Positions 41,872-50,113 of a stretch of DNA of 64,000 nucleotides are shown here, in pieces. The stretch's first letter is position 1; each line of letters starts with the position of its first letter. A model generated the notes under the pieces. That model worked only from the letters and a program-made list of their open reading frames with translations, made no database searches and was not told the DNA's origin. This DNA comes from Aedoeadaptatus ivorii (GTDB taxonomy: Bacteria; Bacillota; Clostridia; Tissierellales; Peptoniphilaceae). Both the position numbers and the translations under genes were made by a program. The stretch is taken from NCBI RefSeq assembly GCF_900638585.1, contig NZ_LR134523.1:584001-648000 (forward strand). Reading direction: 5' to 3'.

Positions 41872-43519
41872 ATTTCTCGTCCTTCTGCTCTCTCTTTTGC
41901 TTCTGCTCGTCGGCTGCAGCGGCGGCCTGCGAAGCGCCAAAGAGATAGATTCGAAGGATCGACCCGTGGCCGAACGCAGGGAGGGGGGCACGCTTCACGT
42001 TCCGCTCACCAATATCGATACGCTGAACCCTTTGCTGACCGAAAACCAATCGTATTTTCAGCTCAGCAAATTGCTATACGATCAGCTCTTCGTCTTCGAG
42101 GGGAGTGGCAGAATGATTCCTTCTCTGGTAGAGCACGTGGAGGTTTCCAATGGGGGCAGGCGGGTGAGCTTGACCCTTCGCAAGGGGATTTTTTGGGAAG
42201 ACGGCACGCCTCTAACCACCAAAGACGTCGATGCGACCTTTCGGGCGATCAAGGCGATGGACGCCGAGGCGCCGTATCCCCGCATGATTCGCCATAGTGC
42301 CGGCGTGCGTTCGGCAAAGCCCCTCGCCGATATGATGCGGGCAGTGATCTTTGATGCGCGCAATATCGACTTCGAATTCGACCGACCCTACGGAAATTTT
42401 CGCGAAATGCTCGCCTTTCCCATCCTGCCGTCGCATTTGATGAGTACCGAAGATATGGCGGAAAAAGATGACTTTAAGGTGACGGGATCCGGCCCTTATA
42501 TCTTTAAGAAATTCGAAAAAAACAAGAAAGTCTTTTTGGAAAAAAACCCCAACTACCACGGCAATCTTCCCTATGTCGACGAAATCGTGGGGATCATCCT
42601 CTCCGATCCGGCGGCAATTCGCCAGGCATACGAGGCGGAACAGATCGACCTCTGTGTGTTGGACGATTACACCTGGGACAAATACCGCGCGGGCCATCCC
42701 AAACGACTCGAACCCTTCGAGTCACAGCGCGTAGAGACGGTGTGCCTAAACACCGCCAATGCCGATCTTTCGGATCCCGCCCTCAGAAAAGCGTTGGACT
42801 TCGCCGTCAATAAGGGCAGAATTCGCGACAGCTTGTACCTTTCCCAGGGAACCATCGCCAACTTTTTCTTAAATCCCAAGATCTCCGGCGGTCTTTTTGC
42901 CAAAGAAGAAGCATATACCAGCACCGATGCCGCCGCCGAACTGTTGGACAAAGCCGGCTACAAAGACACAAATGGAGACGGTTACCGGGAAAAGCCGGGC
43001 GGCGCACCCCTCAGACTTTCGATCCTTGTCGACCCCGCCTACGAAAAAATGAAGACCGAAGCGGGCATGCTCAAAGACGACTGGGCAAAAATTGGCGTAC
43101 AATGCGAGCTCAAGACGCTGGCGGTTCCTACGGAAGGAGAAGCGGAAGAAGGCGGGGACTTTCTTTCGACGGTAAAAAGCGGCGGCTATCAAATTGCCAT
43201 CGTCGGCATGAACTTCTCCGCCGCGCCGGATCTGGAGTCGGTGCTCCATTCCGCCTCTGTGGGGGAGATGAATCTTAGCCGATACGGCAATCCGGAAGCG
43301 GATCGAATATTGGAGAAGCTCGCCTTGACGCGCGGCGAAGACGAGCGCAGAGCCTTGGTGCAAGAGCTCTACGGCATCTTTCAAAAGGATACGCCCTATA
43401 TCCCCATCCTATTTAAGCAAAAAGTGCTGATCAAGGGGGATCGAGTGCAGGGCATGCTCAGGCCCAATGTCTACAATGTCTACAATGGTATGGACGACGT
43501 GTATTTGTCCGAAGAATAA
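41858..43519 (+). CDS. Oligopeptide-type substrate-binding lipoprotein (SBP_bac_5)
   Basis: 553 residues from TTG 41858. Signal peptide LLLSLLLLLVGC with lipobox LVGC. The body matches the OppA/DppA family: GGTLHVPLTNIDTLNPL, SLTLRKGIFWEDGTPLTTKDV and GSGPYIFKKFEKNKKVFLEKN, ending with PYIPILFKQKVLIKG. It binds peptides or similar solutes outside the cell. No permease or ATPase genes follow, so it may serve a transporter encoded elsewhere or have a separate role. Confidence 0.88.
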   Translation: MKARKFLVLLLSLLLLLVGCSGGLRSAKEIDSKDRPVAERREGGTLHVPLTNIDTLNPLLTENQSYFQLSKLLYDQLFVFEGSGRMIPSLVEHVEVSNGGRRVSLTLRKGIFWEDGTPLTTKDVDATFRAIKAMDAEAPYPRMIRHSAGVRSAKPLADMMRAVIFDARNIDFEFDRPYGNFREMLAFPILPSHLMSTEDMAEKDDFKVTGSGPYIFKKFEKNKKVFLEKNPNYHGNLPYVDEIVGIILSDPAAIRQAYEAEQIDLCVLDDYTWDKYRAGHPKRLEPFESQRVETVCLNTANADLSDPALRKALDFAVNKGRIRDSLYLSQGTIANFFLNPKISGGLFAKEEAYTSTDAAAELLDKAGYKDTNGDGYREKPGGAPLRLSILVDPAYEKMKTEAGMLKDDWAKIGVQCELKTLAVPTEGEAEEGGDFLSTVKSGGYQIAIVGMNFSAAPDLESVLHSASVGEMNLSRYGNPEADRILEKLALTRGEDERRALVQELYGIFQKDTPYIPILFKQKVLIKGDRVQGMLRPNVYNVYNGMDDVYLSEE

Positions 43520-43537
43520 ATAAGGCAAAATTCAACT

Positions 43538-43565
43538 TTGCATTTCGAAATCGATATGCTATAAT
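43538..43565 (+). promoter_or_regulatory. Additional promoter upstream of the tRNA-Leu pair
   Basis: TTGCAT (43538-43543), 16 bases, perfect TATAAT (43560-43565). The next 100 bases hold no gene, so it either gives tRNA-Leu(GAG) a second, longer precursor or drives a short unidentified transcript. Confidence 0.5.
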
Positions 43566-43621
43566 AAGAGTCTCAGTTCACGAGAACGGAAGAAATTTTT
43601 TCCCGATAATTTAAATTTGTG

Positions 43622-43650
43622 TTTACACACTGTAAGCACTGTGTTATAAT
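43622..43650 (+). promoter_or_regulatory. Promoter of tRNA-Leu(GAG)
   Basis: TTTACA (43622-43627), 17 bases, TATAAT (43645-43650), 18 bases before the mature tRNA. Confidence 0.85.
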
Positions 43651-43667
43651 TTATTATCGTGAGGCGA

Positions 43668-43754
43668 GCGGAGATGCTGGAATCGGCAGACAGGCATGTT
43701 TGAGGGGCATGTGTGAGTCATCACGTGAGGGTTCAAGTCCCTTTCTCCGCACCA
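43668..43754 (+). tRNA. tRNA-Leu (GAG)
   Basis: 87 nt with encoded CCA. Acceptor stem GCGGAGA / TCTCCGC (the base before the 3' arm is T), anticodon stem CATGT / GCATG with loop TTGAGGG (anticodon GAG), a long variable arm, and T-arm GAGGGTTCAAGTCCCTT. Near-identical in the body to the tRNA-Leu(CAG) 160 bases downstream. Confidence 0.95.
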
Positions 43755-43800
43755 ACACAAAGCGGCGACGGAAAGCGAAAGCGCGTCGCCCTGCCAAAGG

Positions 43801-43834
43801 CGACCGGCAAGGTTCTTGTCGGTCGATTTCTTTT
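43801..43834 (+). terminator. Probable terminator of tRNA-Leu(GAG)
   Basis: The stem CGACCG ... CGGTCG with an inner CAAG / CTTG is followed by the T-rich ATTTCTTTT. The T tract is interrupted, so some readthrough is likely. Confidence 0.55.
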
Positions 43835-43868
43835 GGCGATACCTACCGTGCGGATTTGTTAATCTTTA

Positions 43869-43897
43869 TTTACAGAAGGTAAAGTCCGTGTTATAAT
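43869..43897 (+). promoter_or_regulatory. Promoter of tRNA-Leu(CAG)
   Basis: TTTACA (43869-43874), 17 bases, TATAAT (43892-43897). Resembles the promoter of tRNA-Leu(GAG), with GTGTTATAAT or similar around the -10 box in both. Confidence 0.85.
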
Positions 43898-43912
43898 GTT
43901 GAACGGTAATAG

Positions 43913-43999
43913 GCGGGGATGCTGGAATCGGCAGACAGGCATGATTCAGGATCATGTGTGAGCAATCGCGTGAGGGTTCAAGTCCCTTTCCCCGCACCA
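43913..43999 (+). tRNA. tRNA-Leu (CAG)
   Basis: 87 nt with encoded CCA. Acceptor stem GCGGGGA / TCCCCGC, anticodon stem CATGA / TCATG with loop TTCAGGA (anticodon CAG), long variable arm and T-arm GAGGGTTCAAGTCCCTT. Tandem relative of tRNA-Leu(GAG). Confidence 0.95.
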
Positions 44000-44010
44000 A
44001 ATCGCAGGAA

Positions 44011-44040
44011 AAAGAGCGCTCTACGGAGTGCTCTTTTTTT
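44011..44040 (+). terminator. Terminator of tRNA-Leu(CAG)
   Basis: The stem AGAGCGCTC / GAGTGCTCT (one G-T pair) with a four-base loop (TACG) is followed by seven T residues. Confidence 0.85.
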
Positions 44041-44086
44041 GTTTTATAATTTGCTTTCATATTCCGGAAGAAAAGCCATTGTTTCA

Positions 44087-44102
44087 TTTTTTTTTTTTTT
44101 TT
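44087..44102 (+). repeat. 16-base poly-T tract
   Basis: An uninterrupted run of 16 T residues, 51 bases before the start of the secreted stalk-domain protein and clearly separate from the tRNA terminator. Such long mononucleotide tracts are prone to slippage. Confidence 0.7.
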
Positions 44103-44152
44103 GTGGTATGCTGATTGGACCGGTAGCACTGTACTATGCGAAAGGAGATCCC

Positions 44153-45304
44153 ATGTATCCACAAAAGACACTCTCTCTGCTCGCCTTGGGCGCCGTTTGT
44201 CTATGCGCCGCACCGGCGACGGCTTGTGCCCAAGAAACGCCGCAGACCGTGCCGACGACAAATAATCATATGCGCGACGCGTCGGCAATAGCCGCAGAGG
44301 CGAACATCGACGTAAACGGAAACCAAAAGTCGACGCCGTCGTATGTGATCGGAGGCGAAAACTATTTGCGCATCCGCGATGCCGCACTGCTCTTAAAAGA
44401 TACCGAATCGAAATTTTCGGTCGAATGGAATGCCGCGGATTCTGTGGTCGATGTCCAAAAAGGGGTGGCCTATGCCGAGGAGGCATCGCCCGAAAATCCC
44501 GTCGAACGGCCCGAACTATTGCCCGCAAGCCCCGTTCGAGAATCGGATAAGGGCGTAATCGAATTGCGCGGCTACCGTATCGGTGGCTACAATTACTATC
44601 GCCTGCGGGATATGGCGAAGGCATTCGCGTTTCAGATCGATTACGATGCTGCGAATAAGATAGTAAGTATTCAAACCGATGATGGAAAAGCGAATGCAAA
44701 TTCGACAAATGACGCTTCGTATCCCGCGCTGAGTTTCACCGAAACCGCCGACGCCTCCGACGAGATTGTGCGCGCAAAATTTATCGGCTACACCGATCCC
44801 TTTACCGTCACTCCGGAAAAAGGAAACACTCCGCGCGTATTTCGGGATGCAAAGTTTGAAGTGAAAGCGCGCTATAAGGGATCTGCCGAAGTCGGCGATG
44901 TTTTGTATGTCCGCACCGGGGTAAATGCCGTGCAGGATGGCGCGTTTTCTATCTCTACGGGAGACGACGAGATCCGGTTCGAGGGCGATATGCTTCTGTT
45001 TCTCGCAAAGCCCGCGCGCGACGGCTATATCACCGACGAAGTGTATTGGGTGCCCGTCGCGGGTCCGATAGGGGTCTACAAGATCCAAAGCGATCGCGCG
45101 GAAAATATCGCGGATCCCGAAAAGTCCTTTGCCCTCGAATCCCTAGAGACTATCGATGCGAGCGTCGATCCGGAGGAATTGAGCCGGCAACAGATGCAAA
45201 GCAATTTCGAATCGGGCCGCATTACCGAGGACGAATACGACGCGTATCTGCGTTCTTTACAGGAGCCGATCCCCTACGCCGAAAAATCGGACATCCGCAA
45301 GTAA
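44153..45304 (+). CDS. Secreted protein with copper-amine-oxidase-N-like (stalk) repeats
   Basis: 383 residues from ATG 44153 (AAAGGAGATCCC); the longer frame running back through tRNA-Leu is excluded. Signal peptide TLSLLALGAVCLCAAPATA-CA. Two related segments, NYLRIRDAALLLKDTESKFSVEW and YNYYRLRDMAKAFAFQIDYDA, match the CuAO_N1/stalk-domain motif with its LRD and a following hydrophobic strand, usual in cell-surface proteins of Clostridia. The C-terminal 200 residues hold beta-rich sequence without a recognised domain. Probably wall- or surface-associated; single-gene unit with its own terminator. Confidence 0.78.
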   Translation: MYPQKTLSLLALGAVCLCAAPATACAQETPQTVPTTNNHMRDASAIAAEANIDVNGNQKSTPSYVIGGENYLRIRDAALLLKDTESKFSVEWNAADSVVDVQKGVAYAEEASPENPVERPELLPASPVRESDKGVIELRGYRIGGYNYYRLRDMAKAFAFQIDYDAANKIVSIQTDDGKANANSTNDASYPALSFTETADASDEIVRAKFIGYTDPFTVTPEKGNTPRVFRDAKFEVKARYKGSAEVGDVLYVRTGVNAVQDGAFSISTGDDEIRFEGDMLLFLAKPARDGYITDEVYWVPVAGPIGVYKIQSDRAENIADPEKSFALESLETIDASVDPEELSRQQMQSNFESGRITEDEYDAYLRSLQEPIPYAEKSDIRK

Positions 45305-45329
45305 AACGATATATCTTTATAAAACGACG

Positions 45330-45358
45330 AAAGGAGATGCGCGCTGCATCTCCTTTTT
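45330..45358 (+). terminator. Terminator of the stalk-domain protein gene
   Basis: The stem GGAGATGC / GCATCTCC with loop GCGCT, preceded by A residues and followed by five T residues. Confidence 0.8.
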
Positions 45359-45446
45359 ATATCGGCAAAAAGAGGCCGCTCTGCCGATTGTAAAGCCTCA
45401 GCGGGGGTAAAACATAACAAGAGATAGGATGAGAAAGGAGTGAATT

Positions 45447-46709
45447 GTGAACCGAGCATTGGGACGGCTGGCGGATCTCGTCGATCCCCACAGCCTACAG
45501 ATTGTCGAAATGAATCGCTCGGCGGTGATTCTCGCCGCCGGGAAAATTGCGGGGCGGCCGGTGGTGCTTTTTGCCTTTAATGAAGCCAAGTACGGCGGTG
45601 CTTTCGGCTATTTCGAGGGCGCGACCATTTCCCGCGCGCTACATATCGCAGAAGAAGCGGAGGCGCCCTTGGTTGGACTTTTTTGCACGGCGGGGGCAAA
45701 TCTGCGGCAAGGGCAGCTCGCGCTGAGGGCGTATGGGGACCTGTTTATGCGGTATCATCGCTCAACGGTCTTAAAGATATACCTTTCTTATGGCGCCTGT
45801 GCCGGCGGCGGCGCGTATCTGGCGGGGCTTTCCGACATCGTGCTGGGGATCCGGGATGTAAGCAAATTGTTTTTAACGGGGCCCGTCGTGGTGCGCCGCG
45901 CTATTTTTGAAGAGGTCGATGCACACGCGTTGGGCGGCACCGAAGTGGTAAACCGCTACGGCGGCTTTCACTATATCGAGCCCTCGGCGGCGGATATGGC
46001 GAAGCGGTGCAAAGACCTAATCGCCTTTTTCTACGAAAAGAGGCGGCCCGCAACGCAGGCGGCCGAGCTCGATATCTTGCCCTATGTCTACGAAGAAATC
46101 GTCGACATCGATCGGATTCTCGCGTCGATATTCGACGGTGGCCGCTACTCGGAGCTATGGAAGGACTGGGGAAGAAATGCCGTCTGCGCTTGGGGGTATG
46201 TCGGCGGAAAGCGCGTCGGCGTATTTGCCAATCGTCCCATAGAAAAGGGCGGCGTGTTGGACCGTACGGCGGCGGAAAAGGCGGCGGCGTTTTATCGCCT
46301 GTCCGCGCGAATTCCCGTGCCGGTGCTGAGCCTCGTCGATACGCCGGGATTTTTGCCGGGTACGGAATCCGAGCGATCCGGCGTCTTAAAGGCGGGGGCG
46401 GAGATGCTCAAGGCATATATGGCCCATCCCGAAAAGAAGCTGACCGTCGCGGTGGGAAAGGTCTTTGGCGGCGCGTATATGGCGATGGGCGCAAAGGAGA
46501 TGGGCGCGTGTCGTTACTACGCCCTTTCTCGCGCGCAGATCGGCATTATGGGCGCATCCTATGCGGCGAGCTTGTTGGATTTTGACGAAACCCAACGGGA
46601 ATTCTATCGCCTGCGCCATCTCTCTGCCCACTCGGCGGCGGCATCGGGCATGATCGATGCGGTCATAGCCCCCGCCGAAATTCGAAACGCCGTCATCAAG
46701 ACGCTATAA
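45447..46709 (+). CDS. Biotin-dependent acyl-CoA carboxyltransferase subunit (compact form)
   Basis: 420 residues, about 90 fewer than propionyl-CoA carboxylase beta. Both crotonase-like halves are present: AGRPVVLFAFNEAKYGGAFG with YLSYGACAGGGAYLAGLSDI in the first, and LVDTPGFLPGTESERSGVLKAGAEML, VGKVFGGAYMAMGAKEMG and QIGIMGASYAASLL in the second. It moves a carboxyl group between biotin and a CoA thioester. A single-domain biotin carrier follows 9 bases downstream. No biotin carboxylase or decarboxylase membrane subunit lies nearby, so carboxylation or decarboxylation remain both possible. Confidence 0.85.
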   Translation: MNRALGRLADLVDPHSLQIVEMNRSAVILAAGKIAGRPVVLFAFNEAKYGGAFGYFEGATISRALHIAEEAEAPLVGLFCTAGANLRQGQLALRAYGDLFMRYHRSTVLKIYLSYGACAGGGAYLAGLSDIVLGIRDVSKLFLTGPVVVRRAIFEEVDAHALGGTEVVNRYGGFHYIEPSAADMAKRCKDLIAFFYEKRRPATQAAELDILPYVYEEIVDIDRILASIFDGGRYSELWKDWGRNAVCAWGYVGGKRVGVFANRPIEKGGVLDRTAAEKAAAFYRLSARIPVPVLSLVDTPGFLPGTESERSGVLKAGAEMLKAYMAHPEKKLTVAVGKVFGGAYMAMGAKEMGACRYYALSRAQIGIMGASYAASLLDFDETQREFYRLRHLSAHSAAASGMIDAVIAPAEIRNAVIKTL

Positions 46710-46718
46710 GGAGACAAT

Positions 46719-46934
46719 ATGAAGATCTATGCACCGCTTCCGGGGAAGATAGAAACGGTTTTTTTCGAAAAAAACAATATGGTTTCAAACCATGCGATCC
46801 TTATGACCTTGGAGAGCATGAAAATGTACTTGCCGATCTTCGCCAATGCGACAGGCGTTCTGGTGTTTACGGTTCGTGCCGGCGATACGGTTGTCGCCGG
46901 CGATGTCTTAGCGGAGATCGAAACGGAGAAATAG
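46719..46934 (+). CDS. Biotinyl-domain carrier protein
   Basis: 71 residues, only a biotinyl domain: MKIYAPLPGKIETVFFEKN, then the biotin acceptor motif ESMKM (Lys at about residue 35) and the closing VRAGDTVVAGDVLAEIE. It carries carboxybiotin for the adjacent carboxyltransferase. Lacks the Ala/Pro-rich linker of classical BCCP. The Rnf operon begins 283 bases further on. Confidence 0.92.
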   Translation: MKIYAPLPGKIETVFFEKNNMVSNHAILMTLESMKMYLPIFANATGVLVFTVRAGDTVVAGDVLAEIETEK

Positions 46935-47127
46935 TTTTCCCGCTATTAATAAGAAGGAACGGCGAGACTTCGCCATGTACCCCTTGCCGGCGAAAATCGG
47001 GAACAGGTTTTCATATTTTTCTGCTGTAGATGTCTTTGTCGAAATCCCCGTTCCATTTTTACCAAATACTAGATTTTTTATCATGCTTTTGATAAGATAA
47101 TGGAAGATGAAAGCTGAAGAGCGACCA

Positions 47128-47158
47128 AATCGGGGAGGATTTCTCCACCCCGATTTTT
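47128..47158 (+). terminator. Terminator-like hairpin in the rnf leader
   Basis: AATCGGGG (47128-47135) pairs with CCCCGATT (47148-47155), with a further AGG/CC inside, then T residues to 47158. It lies 60 bases before rnfC. It may end the carboxyltransferase transcript or work as an attenuator of rnf; the upstream segment AAATCCCCG (47042-47050) could pair with its left arm. Confidence 0.55.
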
Positions 47159-47217
47159 CCGGTACAGCAAAACGATTGCCGGCGCTCTTCATTTCCAGAA
47201 ATGCAAGGGGTGAAAGA

Positions 47218-48543
47218 ATGGCAAAGACGAATCTCACTTTTTCTGTGGGCGGCATTCATTTTGATGAACACAAAGAGCTTACAGAAGGAGTAGCAATCGA
47301 AGTTATGCCTTTACCGAAGGTGGTTCGCATTCCCATGAGCCAACACATCGGTGCTCCGTGTAAACCGACAGTGGCTGTCGGCGATCACGTTTTGAAAGGG
47401 CAAATTGTCGGAAATTCCGACGCGTTTATCTCAGCGGCCGTACATAGCAGCGTATCGGGCGAAGTCGTATCCATCGAAAAGGGATATGCGGCAAACGGTA
47501 TGTATACGGATATGGTCGTAATCGAATCCGACGGCAAGGACGAATTGGATCCTTCCATTCAACCGATTGAAAACTATGACGATTTGACCATCGATGAAAT
47601 CGTACAGCTCGTCAAAAACGCCGGCATCGTCGGCATGGGCGGGGCGGGATTCCCCCTCCATGCGAAGTTAAAAAGTGAAGATCCGGTACTGGATGTGGTC
47701 GTATTAAACGGCGCGGAATGCGAACCGTTTTTGACTTGCGACCACCGTTTGATGTTGGAAAAAGCCGACGAACTCTTCGGTTCTTTAAAGCTCTTCCAAG
47801 ATTTGTATAAGACCGACGAAGCGTATCTGGCGATCGAAGAAAACAAGCCCGATGCGATCGAAAAGGCGAATCAAATGGTCGCCGACGTCTACCCGACGCT
47901 CAAGGTAGCGACCATGAAGACCAAGTATCCCCAAGGGGACTCGAAGCGGCAATCCGAAGCGATCTGTGGCAGAATTGTTCCCCAAAACGGCGTTACCAAC
48001 GACGTCGGCGTATTTTTGACCAATGTCGCCACGGCGAAGGCGTATTACGACTTGGTGACCAAAGGTATGCCCTCGATCGAAAGAATTCTCACCGTATCGG
48101 GATCGGGTATCGAAAATCCGAAGAATCTGGTGGTACGCGTGGGTACGCCGGTACAGGATATCCTGGAATTTTGCGGCGTAAAGGACAATGTCGTCGAATT
48201 TATCTGCGGCGGTCCCATGACGGGTAAGTCGATCTTCGACTTCAACTCTCCCGTAACCAAGACATCTTCGGGGATTTTGGCGTTTACGGAAGAAGAGATT
48301 CAACCGGCCGAAGAAGGCCCCTGCATTCAATGCGGACGTTGTGTCGATCACTGTCCGGCCAATATCAATCCGACGCGAATCAACGCATCGATCTTGAGAC
48401 ATAGACTGGACCTCTGCCAGGAATACTATGCCGACCAATGTATGGAATGCGGCATCTGTTCGTTCGTATGTCCGGCAAAACGCTATCTCAGCGAGTCGGT
48501 CAAGCTGGCCAAACGCGAAGTTCGCGCCAACGCTCGTAAATAA
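47218..48543 (+). CDS. rnfC: Rnf complex subunit RnfC
   Basis: 441 residues from ATG 47218 (AAGGGGTGAAAGA); the longer upstream frame covers the hairpin and is not used. NADH/FMN-binding region with VGMGGAGFPLHAKL, then two [4Fe-4S] ferredoxin motifs at the C-terminus (CIQCGRCVDHCPANINP and CMECGICSFVCPAK). Rnf couples electron transfer between reduced ferredoxin and NAD+ to Na+ or H+ pumping. First gene of rnfCDGEAB. Confidence 0.97.
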   Translation: MAKTNLTFSVGGIHFDEHKELTEGVAIEVMPLPKVVRIPMSQHIGAPCKPTVAVGDHVLKGQIVGNSDAFISAAVHSSVSGEVVSIEKGYAANGMYTDMVVIESDGKDELDPSIQPIENYDDLTIDEIVQLVKNAGIVGMGGAGFPLHAKLKSEDPVLDVVVLNGAECEPFLTCDHRLMLEKADELFGSLKLFQDLYKTDEAYLAIEENKPDAIEKANQMVADVYPTLKVATMKTKYPQGDSKRQSEAICGRIVPQNGVTNDVGVFLTNVATAKAYYDLVTKGMPSIERILTVSGSGIENPKNLVVRVGTPVQDILEFCGVKDNVVEFICGGPMTGKSIFDFNSPVTKTSSGILAFTEEEIQPAEEGPCIQCGRCVDHCPANINPTRINASILRHRLDLCQEYYADQCMECGICSFVCPAKRYLSESVKLAKREVRANARK

Positions 48544-48555
48544 CAGGAGGTCAAC

Positions 48556-49521
48556 GTGGAAAAGAACTTAAATACCAAATCTCCTAGTTTACAAGGAGAC
48601 GGGCGCTTCGTACAACTGGCGCCGCACATTCGTTCGAAAGAAACCGTATCGAAGATTATGCGTGACGTATTGATCGCGTTGGTACCGGCCGTCGCTGGCA
48701 GTATCTACTTCTTCGGCATGAACGCGGTGATCATCTACATTATCAGCATTCTCTGCTGTGTACTCAGCGAGTATGCCTTCCAAAAGATCGCCAAAAAACC
48801 CGTGCAAATCGGCGACCTGTCCGCCGTGGTAACCGGGGTCCTTTTGGCAATGAATATGCCCGCGGGCATTCCCTGGTATGTACCCGCCATCGGCGCGGTA
48901 TTCGCCATCGTCATCGTTAAGGAAGCCTTCGGCGGCATCGGCGGCAACTTCGTGAACCCGGCACTTGCGGCACGGGCGATGTGTATGCTGTCCTGGCCGG
49001 CTTTGATGGCGACCTATCTGAACCCCGACGGCGTCGCCGCCGCCACACCGCTTACGATTATTAAAGAGGGCGCGGATTTGGCACAACTGCCTTCTCTGCA
49101 AAGAATGTTTATGGGAGACATCGGCGGCGTAATCGGCGAGACTTCCGTACTGCTTCTCTTGATCGGCGCGGCCTATCTCTTGATCCGCAAGGTCATCGAC
49201 TGGAAGATTCCCGTCATCTATATCGCATCGGCGGTCGTATTCTTGCTTCTCTTCGGCATCGATATGAACACCATTCCGTACGAAGTCATGGGCGGGGGCC
49301 TTATCCTCGGTGCCTTCTTTATGGCGACCGACTACAGCTCCACGCCGCAAGGGGACAGAGGCAGAATCATCTTTGCCATCGGCTGCGGTCTGATCACGGC
49401 CTTGATTCGCACAAAGGGATCCATGGCGGAAGGCGTTTCCTACTCGATCCTCTTAATGAATGTGGCAAGTCCTCTGATCGAACGCTTCACGAAGACCGAA
49501 GCATATGGGGAGGCGAAATAA
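48556..49521 (+). CDS. rnfD: Rnf complex subunit RnfD
   Basis: 321 residues from GTG 48556 (ACAGGAGGTCAAC). Eight to ten membrane helices, with the candidate flavin-attachment Thr in DGVAAATPLTIIKE near residue 173. GGNFVNPALAARAMCMLSWP and GGGLILGAFFMATDYSSTP are family-conserved. Membrane core of the ion pump. The next gene starts directly at its stop. Confidence 0.96.
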   Translation: MEKNLNTKSPSLQGDGRFVQLAPHIRSKETVSKIMRDVLIALVPAVAGSIYFFGMNAVIIYIISILCCVLSEYAFQKIAKKPVQIGDLSAVVTGVLLAMNMPAGIPWYVPAIGAVFAIVIVKEAFGGIGGNFVNPALAARAMCMLSWPALMATYLNPDGVAAATPLTIIKEGADLAQLPSLQRMFMGDIGGVIGETSVLLLLIGAAYLLIRKVIDWKIPVIYIASAVVFLLLFGIDMNTIPYEVMGGGLILGAFFMATDYSSTPQGDRGRIIFAIGCGLITALIRTKGSMAEGVSYSILLMNVASPLIERFTKTEAYGEAK

Positions 49522-50103
49522 ATGAACAATTTCTTACGTAACGGCATCGTCCTGTTGGTTATCGCCGCCGTATCTGCCGGTTTGCTCGCCGTGGTAAACG
49601 GCTTTACCTCGAAGGTAATCGCGCAGGCGGAATTCGAAAAATCCGTAGAAGCCTATGTGGAGATCTACGGCGATAAGGCGGACGACTTTGAGCCTTTGGA
49701 AGAGGCGAAAAAAGCGGCCATCATCGAAAAATATCCGTCGGTACAAGACATCTTTGTCGCCAAGAAGGGTGGCGAGATCGTAGGCTACGGCATCAACCAC
49801 ATCACCTCCGGCTACGGCGGGGAAATGACCAATGCCATCGGCCTGTTGAACGACAACACCATCGCGGGATTCCGCAATATTCAAAACGCCGAGACCCCCG
49901 GCATCGGTACGCAAATTACCGAAGCGCCGTACTTCGACAAATTCGAAGGCAAGTCTTTTGCAAACGGAGAATTGAAGGGCAGCCCCGAAGCCTCCGGCGA
50001 AGATGAAATCCCCATGATCAGCGGTGCCACGGTTTCGTCCACGGCGGTGCTCGACGGTGTAAACTCTGTCCTTCCCGCCTACGCGGAAATCAGTGCACAG
50101 TAG
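49522..50103 (+). CDS. rnfG: Rnf complex subunit RnfG
   Basis: 193 residues. One N-terminal membrane helix (GIVLLVIAAVSAGLLAVVNGF), then an FMN-binding domain with AETPGIGTQI and the covalent flavinylation motif SGAT in MISGATVSSTAVLDGVNSV. Attachment needs an ApbE flavin transferase; none is seen in the window. It is encoded without a gap after rnfD. Confidence 0.96.
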   Translation: MNNFLRNGIVLLVIAAVSAGLLAVVNGFTSKVIAQAEFEKSVEAYVEIYGDKADDFEPLEEAKKAAIIEKYPSVQDIFVAKKGGEIVGYGINHITSGYGGEMTNAIGLLNDNTIAGFRNIQNAETPGIGTQITEAPYFDKFEGKSFANGELKGSPEASGEDEIPMISGATVSSTAVLDGVNSVLPAYAEISAQ

Positions 50104-50113
50104 GAGGTAGATC

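Noticed and set aside
43919-44152. N-terminal extension of the stalk-domain protein through tRNA-Leu(CAG)
   Set aside because: It would translate the tRNA, its terminator and the poly-T tract; a good ribosome site exists before ATG 44153.
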